A stretch of 64,000 bases of DNA from assembly GCA_963695405.1 (NCBI GenBank), contig CAVOGJ010000006.1, forward strand, positions 186,001 through 250,000, given 5' to 3'. The notes beneath the pieces are model-generated. The model saw nothing but the letters and a program-made list of their open reading frames with translations, was not told the origin of the DNA and did not search any database. The DNA comes from CAVOGJ01 sp963695405 (GTDB lineage: Bacteria; Planctomycetota; Planctomycetia; Pirellulales; Pirellulaceae). Below, piece by piece: positions 18,901-26,696 of this stretch; position 1 is the first letter of the stretch, and every line of letters starts with the position of its first letter. Made by a program: the position numbers and the translations under genes.

Positions 18901-21344
18901 CCGAGCATCGTGCCGTTCGGAGCTACCCGCTGGATGCGGAGCGTACTTTCGCCGTCAAAGTCGCGGTAGACATGCACCGCTCGGCCGAGCCCGTCGATGC
19001 CTGTCGCAACGCCGAACTGCACGCCTGTGGTGTGATCCCTGTTGACCAAGTAGGACCCGGCCAAGGGGCTGATCGCGACTTCCAGCGAGTCGCCTGTTGG
19101 ACTGAAGGCCGTTCCATCGCCACTCGCCAAGTCGACGTACGATTCGGCCACGCCGGCTGTAATGTCCCAACCCCGAAAGTGAAGGGCGTTCGGGATGACA
19201 CTCTGGCCGGTCGGGTCGGCCAGCCAACGAAGGCGGTAATTGTCTCGCGCCGGGAGCAGTAAAGCTGACTGCTCGCTAACGAAATTTACATGTTTCCAGG
19301 TTTCTCCGCCGTCCCGTGAGAACTCGACGGGACCGCGGCTAGTATCGATGTCCACGATGGCGATGCCCAATTCGTTGCCCGCATCGTGGTCGGACAGGCC
19401 TTCCACCAATTCGGATGCCGCAATCCCAGGATTGTCACTGGGAATTTCATGCGTGAAGATCGTGTGGCTGAGCGTCCGGTCAGAAAGTTGCGGAGGCGTA
19501 TTAAGGCGAAATTGTCGCGAGATCACGTCGTAGAAAGTGGGTGAGCCTCCCGATTGACGACTGACCGCAACGTACCTTCCCAGCGAATCAGCCTCCAGAA
19601 TCGTGTGCGTTGCCGCCGCTGTGGCGTAAGTGAACGCTGGTGTCAGTGGAATTCGCTGACCCGTGGCGAACCATTGCACTCTCAACTGACGCCGTATCAA
19701 CACCCGACCTTCCGACGAATCGGTATGGTCCTCGCGCCAGGTGATCCCCCAGCGCCCGAATGCGTCCGCTGCCAGAGAGGGGGGCCCGAGGCTCGTGACG
19801 GTTTCGACGCCCGTGTTACCCTCATGGTCCTCACTACGCTCGCTATCGGCCACGATCAACGGTTCCTCCCAGCCGGCGTTGACGTCACGGATGCGGACAA
19901 AATTCTGATAACTGTGATTAGCTGTCCCGGAAGACCTGTGGCCGGCGGTGGCAAAGTTCGTTTCAGCAAGTTGTGACATGTACGCGTACTGCCCAGCGAC
20001 GAAAATACGTCCGTCAGGTGCCAACTCGATTTCCGCAGCAGTGATCGATGTCGTTGCCTGCAAGGTCTCGGGCTGTGAACCGTCAGAGGCAAACGGCAGT
20101 GAGGCCTGTTCGCTGGATGCGATGACTTGAGCCGATTCGAGCGGTTGGAGATACACGTCGAAACGGCGCCAGAAGAGCTGATCCGCATCCTTCCAAAGCA
20201 CGTGAGAAACGCCATCGAGCGCCAGTTGCACGGAACGGGTTGACGGCAACGCCTGGTGTCTGCCGACTTCTGGCATCACCTCCGTTGGCGTTCCAATCAG
20301 ATGCGTACCCGCGTCTTCCCCAAACCGTTGGAGATAGACGACTCCTCGATTGGCAAAAGCAATAACGAAGTCGCCCGTGGGGTGGATGGCTACGCATGGC
20401 GTCCCGCTTGCGCTCCCCAGTTGCAGCTGATCACGCGGGAGGAACTCGGCACCCGCGGCGTCGAAATAACGGGCCGCCAGGCGATACTGCCGATTCACTG
20501 GGTCAAACTCCGTCCAGGTCACGACGAAATCGCCAGAGGGGGCCACAGCAATTGTCGGATCGGAAGCAGGTGTCGCCGTTAATTGAAAATCGTTGATCGG
20601 CTGCCCGTCCGCATCCAACCTCCGCACAAACGAGCCAGCATTACCCTTTTCGAGACTTCGATATACATGCACCGAACGTCCCAAGGCGTCAAAGCCGAAT
20701 GCGGTGCCGAATTGATTGCCTGACAACGTATGACTGACCGCTGACTCGCCGGCGAGAAGCGGTGATGACGTCAGCCGAAGTGTATAGCTGCCTTTGGTCC
20801 AAGATTCGAGTTCCTCAGGTCCATCGCCCGTTGCCTGCGGATCGTAGGCAGTGTGAACGGCGTTACTGATACCGACATAATGGAGGCCAGCGTGATCGAA
20901 TGTGATGGACAGAAACGGGTCATCCGTGGCGGTCCCGATTGAGGAAGCGATCTCCGTGCCAGCGCTGTCAAAGATCCGCAGGCTGCCCCGCAGGGGACTT
21001 CCCTGCGAAAGGGCAATTAACGAAAAGTCAATCGTCTGGCCTTGTTGGGTAGAAAACCCGTAGATGTCTACGTCCGAATCAAAGTCGGTCGTCAAGGCGT
21101 CAGCGCCAATGGTTCCCGTTACCGATTCTGGCTGAATGATGGCGGAACCGATCCAGGTCGAAGTGTCCAGCGTTCCATCGATATCGCTGAGAGAGAGCAG
21201 GCGTCGTGTTTCCAACGCCTCAAAGGACGGCGTTACTGGGTCTGCCAGGCCACGTGAGGGCGGTCGATGCTGCCGTCGTCGTCGACCATGTTTTCGCCTC
21301 TGCCGCCGCGAATGGGATCTCCACGTTCCAGACGTCAAGTTCAT
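12843..21344 (-). CDS. N-terminal half of giant LEPR-XLL surface protein
   Basis: 2833 residues. The ATG has a strong ribosome-binding site (GGGAGGT, 7-base spacing) and a promoter-like TTGCCT-17-TATATA about 60 bases further up. An Arg-rich start precedes FEALETRRLLS, the LEPR-XLL-type signal of planctomycete exported giants. Next come a PPC-like domain (about 60-200), two related propeller-like modules (starting near 210 and 778; shared 'GRxVHVYR' and 'SDPTIAVAP.GDFVV.WT'), cadherin-type domains (from ~1288: NEPPVVSPIADQ), and RapA2/VCBS-like modules (NAAPIAYDDFYTLNEDD). Repeating Ig-like units with 'GPW.(T/S)' boundaries run to the end. After ...AGPWTT the frame turns to nonsense and stops, while frame +1 continues the repeat. 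Likely an outer-surface adhesin or filament base. Confidence 0.85.
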   Translation of the reverse strand: MNLTSGTWRSHSRRQRRKHGRRRRQHRPPSRGLADPVTPSFEALETRRLLSLSDIDGTLDTSTWIGSAIIQPESVTGTIGADALTTDFDSDVDIYGFSTQQGQTIDFSLIALSQGSPLRGSLRIFDSAGTEIASSIGTATDDPFLSITFDHAGLHYVGISNAVHTAYDPQATGDGPEELESWTKGSYTLRLTSSPLLAGESAVSHTLSGNQFGTAFGFDALGRSVHVYRSLEKGNAGSFVRRLDADGQPINDFQLTATPASDPTIAVAPSGDFVVTWTEFDPVNRQYRLAARYFDAAGAEFLPRDQLQLGSASGTPCVAIHPTGDFVIAFANRGVVYLQRFGEDAGTHLIGTPTEVMPEVGRHQALPSTRSVQLALDGVSHVLWKDADQLFWRRFDVYLQPLESAQVIASSEQASLPFASDGSQPETLQATTSITAAEIELAPDGRIFVAGQYAYMSQLAETNFATAGHRSSGTANHSYQNFVRIRDVNAGWEEPLIVADSERSEDHEGNTGVETVTSLGPPSLAADAFGRWGITWREDHTDSSEGRVLIRRQLRVQWFATGQRIPLTPAFTYATAAATHTILEADSLGRYVAVSRQSGGSPTFYDVISRQFRLNTPPQLSDRTLSHTIFTHEIPSDNPGIAASELVEGLSDHDAGNELGIAIVDIDTSRGPVEFSRDGGETWKHVNFVSEQSALLLPARDNYRLRWLADPTGQSVIPNALHFRGWDITAGVAESYVDLASGDGTAFSPTGDSLEVAISPLAGSYLVNRDHTTGVQFGVATGIDGLGRAVHVYRDFDGESTLRIQRVAPNGTMLGDIAIPIADVNDPTVAVAANGNFVVAWTVFNAADSGYDVFAQPFEVLGTQVVAGNLFLVGQSNRRAPAVAMHDDGTFAILWTNHEYQFMYREYRRAGDAYVAGGSSPIDDATTSPESLPSQRVAVYGPQGDLHVLWHRDGSLWTRSIARNGLSGPVEQVTSMGDFSLDISDDGRSIPRSDDYYFFGELTLGPDGSLLVAGQAMRRLVLGDPTGGSSDLAIYYRYRNFARLKPTAASWKPLIDLGSAERSEVYQAGTAVASGTALSPPSLAMDSRDRFGIAWRTDSYDDSPLFDDAEHTVYAQWYDALAGLPSGPQLVLSRAAISQTWLAANSQGVYVATSLEFRDDVSSYDIIGQRLEPGPFVPGSRPAPRFLAISDRAAATATSLSVPLRVIDELSPAPRLAYMVVGEVPGTHIVVDPLDTREATFTWSTPEDEGIYPITLRVFDEADPSRSDLVTFQVHVGAMNEPPVVSPIADQIGDSGQLLRFTMNAADPDGPQRLLRYALAEGAPAGASIHPVTGEFEWTPTPDQAGVHFVDLTARDQGFPQLSGVATVRITVLPHNRPPIIAAPSHIAALEDQPFSFLGDHRITLTDFDAQGELTLSLFSEFGQLALSPASGLTFEVGAQQPANRIKVRGALAELNDALTGLMFFPTAHFHGQTTLEIALDDRGNGGSHLSERTDHQMTVVVAPQLDPPVVSDQTLFFTPNSQEGALDIVGYVEASDPDPAHVRSFRIVGGNADESFVIDSGTGRLIATRDDAVLPGASRVLTVEAYYEIADIPQVGSGQITVHGVPTANAAPIAYDDFYTLNEDDVLLGNLLTDGSADYDSDGDPLQLMEVYDAHHTRIEWGVPTQLPTGGTLTISQDGEFRFEAHSPWIDAQFDPGAPDQYLYETLRYVIGDTYEGLDEAQVQFTIVPVNDPHGISDHSFTVAPGSPVGTIVGQLLVDNPEPTESFFFELVAGNEAGIFRIENDGELVVERSESLIDGDAYELTVQVADYFGNTASALVNMSIVENGPPVLHNMRYTTIADFPTMGNLLSDAVPLGSAYDPEAGPLTVIAVDGSSFAIGRTIPTGIGASLQIEPDGSFVYDPSGSQSLTQLPSGGAWAESFRIRVRDEQGATSEAALQIDVLGRNRAPWVFDKDITVADYDTVSGNLIEDPSGESGFNGDPNYDELFLRRVGTIEAGTTDTAMTTHRGGVLTFNRQGRFVYDPTNINVDAMAPGDRLYDAVTYTIADGAGGEATGVLRMEIIVSDPQPQPFRVGDVRLQNDTPVNGGSEHDLISDDPWLTGTFSGGLANAVAFDLEFDGDAAAQNGFQNASELEVNATLRVINTDVDFPHFSWDPRTTSEFGGFGEKAIAYRARAYDANGNLVDETSWDYFAFTWLASNDAGPIRIDDVRLFYDTGWIDPDSGTVAEDDGITTDPRLAAYVAGDFDYLPFGEGDSRFVEIEFHHERSGIAYEGMVSVASPDMFLYDPREADPGLSDFAGPLVIDYAASLVEDVGGNISSVPIASGTVDFYYYTVPPSCLSVELREVPAGRDAGYQGSRRDLLGTVSWTGGSCGPTGEQAFVEFDYADALGDFDDIPDSDLSVLLPGDDLDQGGVVSSEFEFTAIGLPSAQPQVRGRSKTWSPEYGDYQYGPWSTPLILSEAVSPSIASLVNAYEPVEGRMLPVLSGYLEGAVDDTNGNATFDPGRVAFVPVEFYHRDEWPFSDSWMADGRAMTTAQGSFEYRPTRMNYAEYEYGGRIWARSISHLDDGTAVYGPPSFVTVTVERPQLPSITNLSLFDESQAMWTGSRWTTSDTRIVGRVDQFFDDGVRVDDINLEFAHDDPSDPLDDNEVVGLAQPNANGEFSYAPLLSVGNVDLRVRTAYFDQFANDYVFGPWYPHALPLDVTEATNEWATVVDLRLLRPVPGTANPQHTSEATVTGRIENPDGYVDFVNVEFRDSNRLIDLGVTTTDTDGQFAFSLPGLVSGESYTIEVRTFDWDYQNAELVAGPWTTSDSYVRSGCANAARDRIVRLA

Positions 21345-22178
21345 GCGAGTACCTCCCGTAAAGGCATGTCTCGTTCATGACGGGGACGAGTCGCTCGGAG
21401 AGCGCGTCTTATATACAACATCCATCAGGGAAAGGCAATCATACAAAGCGTGCCGCCAACAAAATGGCGGCGGGCGGGTTGACCCAAAGTCGCGCGATGC
21501 ATGCCGTGCAGCCCTGAACAAGGCATTCCAGTACGGCGTACGTAAAGTTCGCCACGGATCGTGCTCCGGTGCAAGCCAGCCAAGTGTCAGAGTGAGACCG
21601 GTTTTCAGAAACATTTTCGCAGTGCCGCATCACGACTAAGAAGAAATACGACGCTTCCCAAGAATCACTATCCTGGTACGCCAGGCAGCGCGGCTCCCCA
21701 AGGCACGCGTCGGCTCGTGACATGGGCGTGTAAAACATCACTCCAAGTGGCGTTAGTGACGAAAGAGGGCGCCAGCGGGAATTTCAGCCTCGCAGGTTGC
21801 GGCACGCGACGCGGAAGTCGATGACGGCCAGCGGCGAACCGGAGGACGGGGTGCCTGCGGTGCCGACGGGCTGGCCAGCCAACCGATGAGGCGGCGGTGC
21901 ACGACGCGGTGTGTTCACTGAAGGAATAAGGCATGACGCCGGTCGACGAGGCAGCTGGCCCGACGGCGGACACGGCTTCGCCGGTCGCTCCAGGCCGGCG
22001 ATTCATCGCGGCCGCAGATCGTCGCTGGCGTGAAAACGGGTAAAATATCTGGGTTACGCGGGCTGGTGGCGACGAACCAGTGTCTGGTGATCCCCAGCGG
22101 GCTTACATTTTCGTGGGCAGATCCACATACAGCGATTACCATAAGTTTTTGGACTTTCAGCCTTTAAGAGAAGCCGAG
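21345..22178. other. Divergent intergenic region, giant gene / RTX gene
   Basis: 834 bp without a credible gene. The short open frames lack ribosome-binding sites and protein-like composition. It holds the giant gene's leader and putative promoter at its left end and the leader of the RTX-FKBP gene at its right end. A TAAAAT at 22041-22046 could be a -10 element for the latter, but no convincing -35 was found. Confidence 0.6.
21410..21438 (-). promoter_or_regulatory. Putative sigma70-type promoter of giant gene
   Basis: Read on the minus strand: TTGCCT at 21438-21433, a 17-base spacer, then TATATA at 21415-21410. Transcription from here would give a leader of about 60 bases that includes the GGGAGGT ribosome-binding site of the giant gene. 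Both hexamers are close to consensus with ideal spacing. Confidence 0.5.
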
Positions 22179-24152
22179 ATGCACCGATCCACACCCCGTT
22201 CGCAAAACCGGAAACGTTCCGTTCCAACCCGCCGCACCCGTCGTAAAAGCCGGGGAGGGCGGGCCTTGTCGGTTGAATCGCTGGAAAGCCGGCAGTTGTT
22301 GACGGCCGTGCCCGGCACCGCCACGGTCGAAAATGGCATGCTGATCGTTTGCGGAACGGACGCCAACAACCGGATCATCGTGGCGGATCTTCAAGACAAT
22401 TATTTTATCGCCGCTGATTTTCTGACATCCAACCAGCTCGTTCCCAAATCGAGTGTCAATTCCATCAAAATATCGGGCGGCGCCGGCAACGACACACTCG
22501 TGGCTTCGTCGCTGCAGGTCCGCGTGATCCTGGAAGGTGATGACGGGGCAGACCTCATCTTTGGTGGACAAGCGAACGACCAGATCGATGGCGGAGCGGG
22601 CGACGATTTGATCTACGCCCTGGGCGGCGCGGATATCATTTTTGGGGGCGACGGGCTGGATCGCGTTTTCGCCGGGGACGGAAATGACTTTATCAACGGC
22701 GGAAATGATAACGATATCTTGCAAGGAAATGCGGGCGACGATCAAGTCAATGGGGATGCCGGCGACGATATTCTGTACGGGTCGGCGGGCGCCGATACGG
22801 TGAACGGCGGTGTGGGCGATGATACGCTGCTGGGTGGCACCGGCAATGATCGCCTCCGCGGCAACGCGGGCCACGATCTCCTGGTTGGCGATTTCGACAA
22901 CGACGAATTATTCGGTGACAATGGCAACGATCGGCTGCTCGGTTCGCAGGGCAACGATACGCTCGTGGGCGGAGCAGGTGATGATCGCCTGGTCGGCGGC
23001 GACGGTAATGACTTTCTGGACGGGGCCGAAGGCATGGACGAGCTGTTTGGCGATTCGGGCTCGGATTTGATCATCGGCGGCAGTGAGAACGATATGGCCT
23101 TCGGCGGCAGTGGTCCCGATACGATCTTGGGATACGACGGAGATGACGTGCTCAATGGCGGACTTGGATTCGATGTTCTTGTCGGACATGCCGGAGCCGA
23201 TTCGCTCTTCGGCGGCAATGACGGTGACATCCTGATCGGTAGCGCCGGTGCCGATTCGCTCTTCGGGCAAGGTGGCGCCGACATGCTGATCGGCGGCATC
23301 ACCAATAATCAGCTCAGCATCGATGCACTCGACGCCATGCGAACGGCCTGGACCATGTCTGGGTCGTTTGGCGATGGTCTCGCCGCGGCGCTCGACGGCT
23401 TGGTCGTCGAACCGGAAGCGCCCGTCAATCAGTTGACCGGCGGATCAGGGCAAGATGCTTTCTATCCAGTGGCTGCGTCGGAGGTCGTCGATGAAGGTCC
23501 CAACGAGCCGCTGATTGGTCAGGAACTCCTCGCTTTGAACGACACGTACGAAGCAGCGATCGGTGAAACGATTTCCATTACGTTAGGGGACGGAGTTCTG
23601 TCGAATGACCTGGTGCCGGGAGGTGGAGCGGTCACCCTGGCCGTGATCACCCCTCCGCAAAATAACACGTTGACGTTGAATGCAGACGGATCGTTTACGT
23701 ACACGCAGTCGACGCTCGGACGCGACTCGTTCGTTTATCGGATCACGAACGGGGCCGGGGAAACTTCGCTGGCGACCGTGCGAATCGTGGTTTCCGGCTT
23801 GCCACCACTGCCGGATGGTGCTGACCTGACGACGAATCCGAGCGGACTGCAGTTCTACGACTTCGTCACCGGGACCGGAGCCATGCCGATCGAAGCCAAC
23901 ACCGTTCGTGTGGCCTACGTTGGCTATTTGCCCAACGGGCAGATTTTTGACAGCAATACGTCGGCGACATTTCCGTTGGGGAACTTGATCGAGGGCTTCA
24001 CCGAAGGTGTGGTGGGCATGCAAGTGGGCGGCATGCGGCGGATCGTGATTCCGCCCGCTCTCGGCTACGGGCCGGGTGGGAACCCGGGCGCCGGTATTGG
24101 CGGCACGGACGTGATCACGTTCGACGTCACCCTGCTGGCCATTGTCAGTTAG
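22179..24152 (+). CDS. LEPR-XLL RTX-repeat protein with C-terminal FKBP isomerase domain
   Basis: 657 residues from the ATG at 22179 (MHRSTPRSQNRKR). This start places the basic region and VESLESRQLLT signal correctly; the frame is open further upstream but without a good start. After a short beta segment come about 30 GGxGxDxLx-type nonapeptide repeats (roughly residues 95-385), which bind Ca2+ in beta-roll folds. A bacterial Ig/VCBS-like domain follows (LNDTYEAAIGETISITLGDG...). The last ~110 residues are an FKBP-type prolyl isomerase (VRVAYVGYLPNGQIFDSN; GMQVGGMRRIVIPPALGYG; DVTLLAIVS). Export outside the cytoplasm is likely. It is divergent from the giant protein and might help fold secreted repeat proteins, which is inference. 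Confidence 0.9.
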   Translation: MHRSTPRSQNRKRSVPTRRTRRKSRGGRALSVESLESRQLLTAVPGTATVENGMLIVCGTDANNRIIVADLQDNYFIAADFLTSNQLVPKSSVNSIKISGGAGNDTLVASSLQVRVILEGDDGADLIFGGQANDQIDGGAGDDLIYALGGADIIFGGDGLDRVFAGDGNDFINGGNDNDILQGNAGDDQVNGDAGDDILYGSAGADTVNGGVGDDTLLGGTGNDRLRGNAGHDLLVGDFDNDELFGDNGNDRLLGSQGNDTLVGGAGDDRLVGGDGNDFLDGAEGMDELFGDSGSDLIIGGSENDMAFGGSGPDTILGYDGDDVLNGGLGFDVLVGHAGADSLFGGNDGDILIGSAGADSLFGQGGADMLIGGITNNQLSIDALDAMRTAWTMSGSFGDGLAAALDGLVVEPEAPVNQLTGGSGQDAFYPVAASEVVDEGPNEPLIGQELLALNDTYEAAIGETISITLGDGVLSNDLVPGGGAVTLAVITPPQNNTLTLNADGSFTYTQSTLGRDSFVYRITNGAGETSLATVRIVVSGLPPLPDGADLTTNPSGLQFYDFVTGTGAMPIEANTVRVAYVGYLPNGQIFDSNTSATFPLGNLIEGFTEGVVGMQVGGMRRIVIPPALGYGPGGNPGAGIGGTDVITFDVTLLAIVS

Positions 24153-24364
24153 TGGTCTCGCGGTCTCGCGAAGCGAATGAGACATCGTCGCCGAACGATG
24201 CTGACGCGGTGTCCCGGTAATTGCGTGACACCTTGCGTGACTCTCGTACCGCAAGGAATCGGGCCCCGGCCAGGCGACGACTTTCGTCGGCCCCAATCGC
24301 AGCTTGACTTGTTACAATGCCCGGTTTGTCCGTCCCGGTGTCTTCGACAAGGAGCTTGGCGATC

Positions 24365-26050
24365 GTGTTTACCTGGCGATTCTGCGCAGCGGCGATCCTT
24401 ACCCTGGTGTCACCGGTCCAGCTCCTGGCGGATACCCAGCCGGCGCCGGCCGACCTCGTGATTACGAACGCCCGCGTGCGAACCATGAATCCGTCGCAAC
24501 CGACCGCCGAGGCGGTTGCGGTGCGCGGTGCGCTGATTGTCGCCGTCGGAACCGTGGGCGAGATCCAACCTCTGATCGGCGACCCGACGCGCGTCGTCGA
24601 CGTCGGAAAGAGGCTGGTGCTGCCAGGTTTCAATGACTCGCACGTACACTTCTGTGCGGGCGGCCAACAGCTGTCGAGTGTACAGCTGCGAGACGCGCAG
24701 ACGTTGGATGAATTTCGAGCCCGCCTGGAAAAATTTGCTGCGACCAAACCGGCGGGGACGTGGATCACAGGGGGTGATTGGGATCACGAAAACTGGCCCG
24801 GAGCCAGTTTGCCGTCGCGGAAGGCGATCGACGAAGTGACGGCGGAGCATCCCGTGTTTGTCACCCGCTTGGATGGCCACATGGGGCTGGCCAACTCGCT
24901 GGCCCTGCAGCTCGGTGGTGTCACGGCGGATACGCCGGATCCGCCCGGCGGACTGATCGTCCGCGATGCTGACGGAGTACCCACCGGCATCCTGAAGGAT
25001 GCCGCGATGGCGCTCGTGGCGGACCACATCCCCGCACCGTCGAGGCAAGAGCGACTTGCCGCTGCCAAAGCGGCCACGAATCACGCGGCCCGTCTAGGAG
25101 TGACGAGCGTTCAGGACATGTCAGGCAGCCCCGATGTGACTGCGTATGAAGAATTACTGGATCGAGGAGATCTAAAGACGCGCATCTACGTGGCAGCGCC
25201 TTTGGTCCAATGGACGCGCTCCGCAGCCGCCGGTCTGAAGGCGGCGACCGGCAACGCCTGGATACGCCAAGGCGGCTTGAAAGGCTTCGCCGATGGCAGC
25301 CTCGGTTCCACGACTGCTCTCTTCTTTGATCCGTACCTCGATGCGCCTCAAACGTGCGGACTGGCCAGCGATGAAATGGTGCGGGAGGGAGCGATGCAGA
25401 AGCGGGTCCGTGACGCCGATCAAGCGGGTCTACAGATCATGGTGCATGCCATTGGTGATCGTGCCAACGCCGAAATGCTTCGCATTTATGAGGTGGTGAC
25501 TGGCGAAGACGGACCGCGGGATCGTCGCTTCCGTGTTGAACATGCCCAGCACTTGCGTGGCCAGGACATTCCACGTTTTGCTGCCAGCCGCATCATTGCG
25601 TCGATGCAACCGTATCACTGCGCGGATGACGGGCGTTGGGCCGAAAAGCGGATTGGGCCCGAGCGAGCGAAAGGGACTTACGCCTTTCGATCGCTACTTG
25701 ATCAGGGAGCTTCATTGGCCTTCGGTTCGGATTGGAACGTGGCACCGCTCGACCCCATTCAGGGGATCGCCGCAGCCGTCACCAGGCAGACCTTGGATGG
25801 AAAGCATCCGGCTGGCTGGGTACCTGAGCAAAAAATCACGGTCGACGAGGCCGTGCGGGCGTATACGGTCGGATCCGCGTACGCCGAGTTTCAGGAGCAT
25901 GTGAAAGGCCAGCTTGCGCCGGAGATGCTGGCGGACATGGTGGTCCTGTCGGCCGATATCTTTTCGATTCCGCCTGACGAAATCAAAAACGCCCGGGTCA
26001 CCAGGACCTTCGTCGATGGACGCGAGGTCTATCGCGCTCCGCAGGACTGA
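24365..26050 (+). CDS. Exported amidohydrolase, YtcJ-like (amidohydrolase family 3)
   Basis: 561 residues from a GTG at 24365. This start has AAGGAG ten bases upstream and yields a clean signal peptide (FTWRFCAAAILTLVSPVQLLA); the ATG at 24317 has neither. The metal-dependent hydrolase pattern is visible: the N-terminal beta segment ADLVITNARVRTM, HVH in FNDSHVHF (first metal ligands), later His residues in MVHAIGD and FRVEHAQH, and the C-terminal Asp in FGSDWNVAP. YtcJ-type enzymes hydrolyse C-N bonds of varied, mostly unknown substrates. The substrate cannot be read from sequence or neighbours. Confidence 0.9.
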   Translation: MFTWRFCAAAILTLVSPVQLLADTQPAPADLVITNARVRTMNPSQPTAEAVAVRGALIVAVGTVGEIQPLIGDPTRVVDVGKRLVLPGFNDSHVHFCAGGQQLSSVQLRDAQTLDEFRARLEKFAATKPAGTWITGGDWDHENWPGASLPSRKAIDEVTAEHPVFVTRLDGHMGLANSLALQLGGVTADTPDPPGGLIVRDADGVPTGILKDAAMALVADHIPAPSRQERLAAAKAATNHAARLGVTSVQDMSGSPDVTAYEELLDRGDLKTRIYVAAPLVQWTRSAAAGLKAATGNAWIRQGGLKGFADGSLGSTTALFFDPYLDAPQTCGLASDEMVREGAMQKRVRDADQAGLQIMVHAIGDRANAEMLRIYEVVTGEDGPRDRRFRVEHAQHLRGQDIPRFAASRIIASMQPYHCADDGRWAEKRIGPERAKGTYAFRSLLDQGASLAFGSDWNVAPLDPIQGIAAAVTRQTLDGKHPAGWVPEQKITVDEAVRAYTVGSAYAEFQEHVKGQLAPEMLADMVVLSADIFSIPPDEIKNARVTRTFVDGREVYRAPQD

Positions 26051-26084
26051 ACGCCCGGTAACGCGTCGAACTTTGTCGGACTTT

Positions 26085-26459
26085 GTCGCCGATCGCTCCG
26101 CGATCTGTCGGCTTTTAAGGATGTGTCTCCGCCTTCCAGTGCCTCTCCGTCACTGTCGCCGATCGCTCCGCGATCTGTCGGCTTTTAAGGATGTGTCTCC
26201 GCCTTCCAGTGCCTCTCCGTCACTGTCGCCGATCGCTCCGCGATCTGTCGGCTTTTAAGGATGTGTCTCCGCCTTCCAGTGCCTCTCCGTCACTGTCGCC
26301 GATCGCTCCGCGATCTGTCGGCTTTTAAGGATGTGTCTCCGCCTTCCAGTGCCTCTCCGTCACTGTCGCCGATCGCTCCGCGATCTGTCGGCCTTTAAGG
26401 ATGTGTCTCCGCTTCCAGTGCCTCTCCGTCACTGTCGCCGATCGCTCCGCGATCTGTCT
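26085..26459. repeat. 70-bp tandem repeat, 5 full copies plus partial
   Basis: Copies begin at 26085, 26155, 26225, 26295, 26365 and 26434 (the last one shifted by a one-base deletion, then truncated). The first four copies are identical or nearly so. Each carries an inverted repeat, GATCGC-TCC-GCGATC, extendable with an outer GCCG/CGGC, so each RNA or DNA copy can form a hairpin. There are no spacers, so this is not a CRISPR. Confidence 0.95.
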
Positions 26460-26600
26460 CGGCGTCCGCGGCCGCCAGCCGCGCTGCTGCCTACTTCCGA
26501 TCCGGCGACCAAAGAAGCCACCGCCTGGCTGTGGCCGCGGGATGACCGTCGCCCAATCCCTATCAGTTGCCATCGGCGTGGACTAAAATTCCGGCTGAGC

Positions 26601-26687
26601 CTCGAACCAGCGACAACCTCCTCGAACCAGCCACCACCTCCTCGAATCAGCCACCACCTCCGCGAATCAGCCACCACCTCCGCGAAC
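26601..26687 (+). repeat. 20-bp tandem repeats abutting lepA start
   Basis: Four 20-bp units of the form (C/T)(T/G)CGAA(C/T)CAGCCACCACCTC plus a partial fifth end about ten bases before the lepA ATG. They occupy the position where a ribosome-binding site would be expected, and none with Shine-Dalgarno character is present. Confidence 0.9.
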
Positions 26688-26696
26688 AGCCCACGC

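Larger units (their letters stand above)
26051..26696. other. Repeat-filled intergenic region upstream of lepA
   Basis: 646 bp with no gene. The open frame through the repeats (MCLRLPVPLRHCRRSLRDL...) only exists because the 70-bp unit is partly open and is not protein-like. The stretch contains the 70-bp array, a spacer, and four 20-bp repeats that abut the lepA start. Confidence 0.8.

Noticed and set aside
22164..22874. Ile/Val-rich minus-strand frame over the RTX repeats
   Set aside because: Its repeated composition is the complement of the RTX codons.
26085..26459. CRISPR array
   Set aside because: Units are directly abutting with no variable spacers, and no cas gene is nearby.
26331..26696. 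N-terminal extension of lepA through the 70-bp repeats
   Set aside because: The extra residues only translate the repeat and are not protein-like; the LepA family starts at MKHIRNF.
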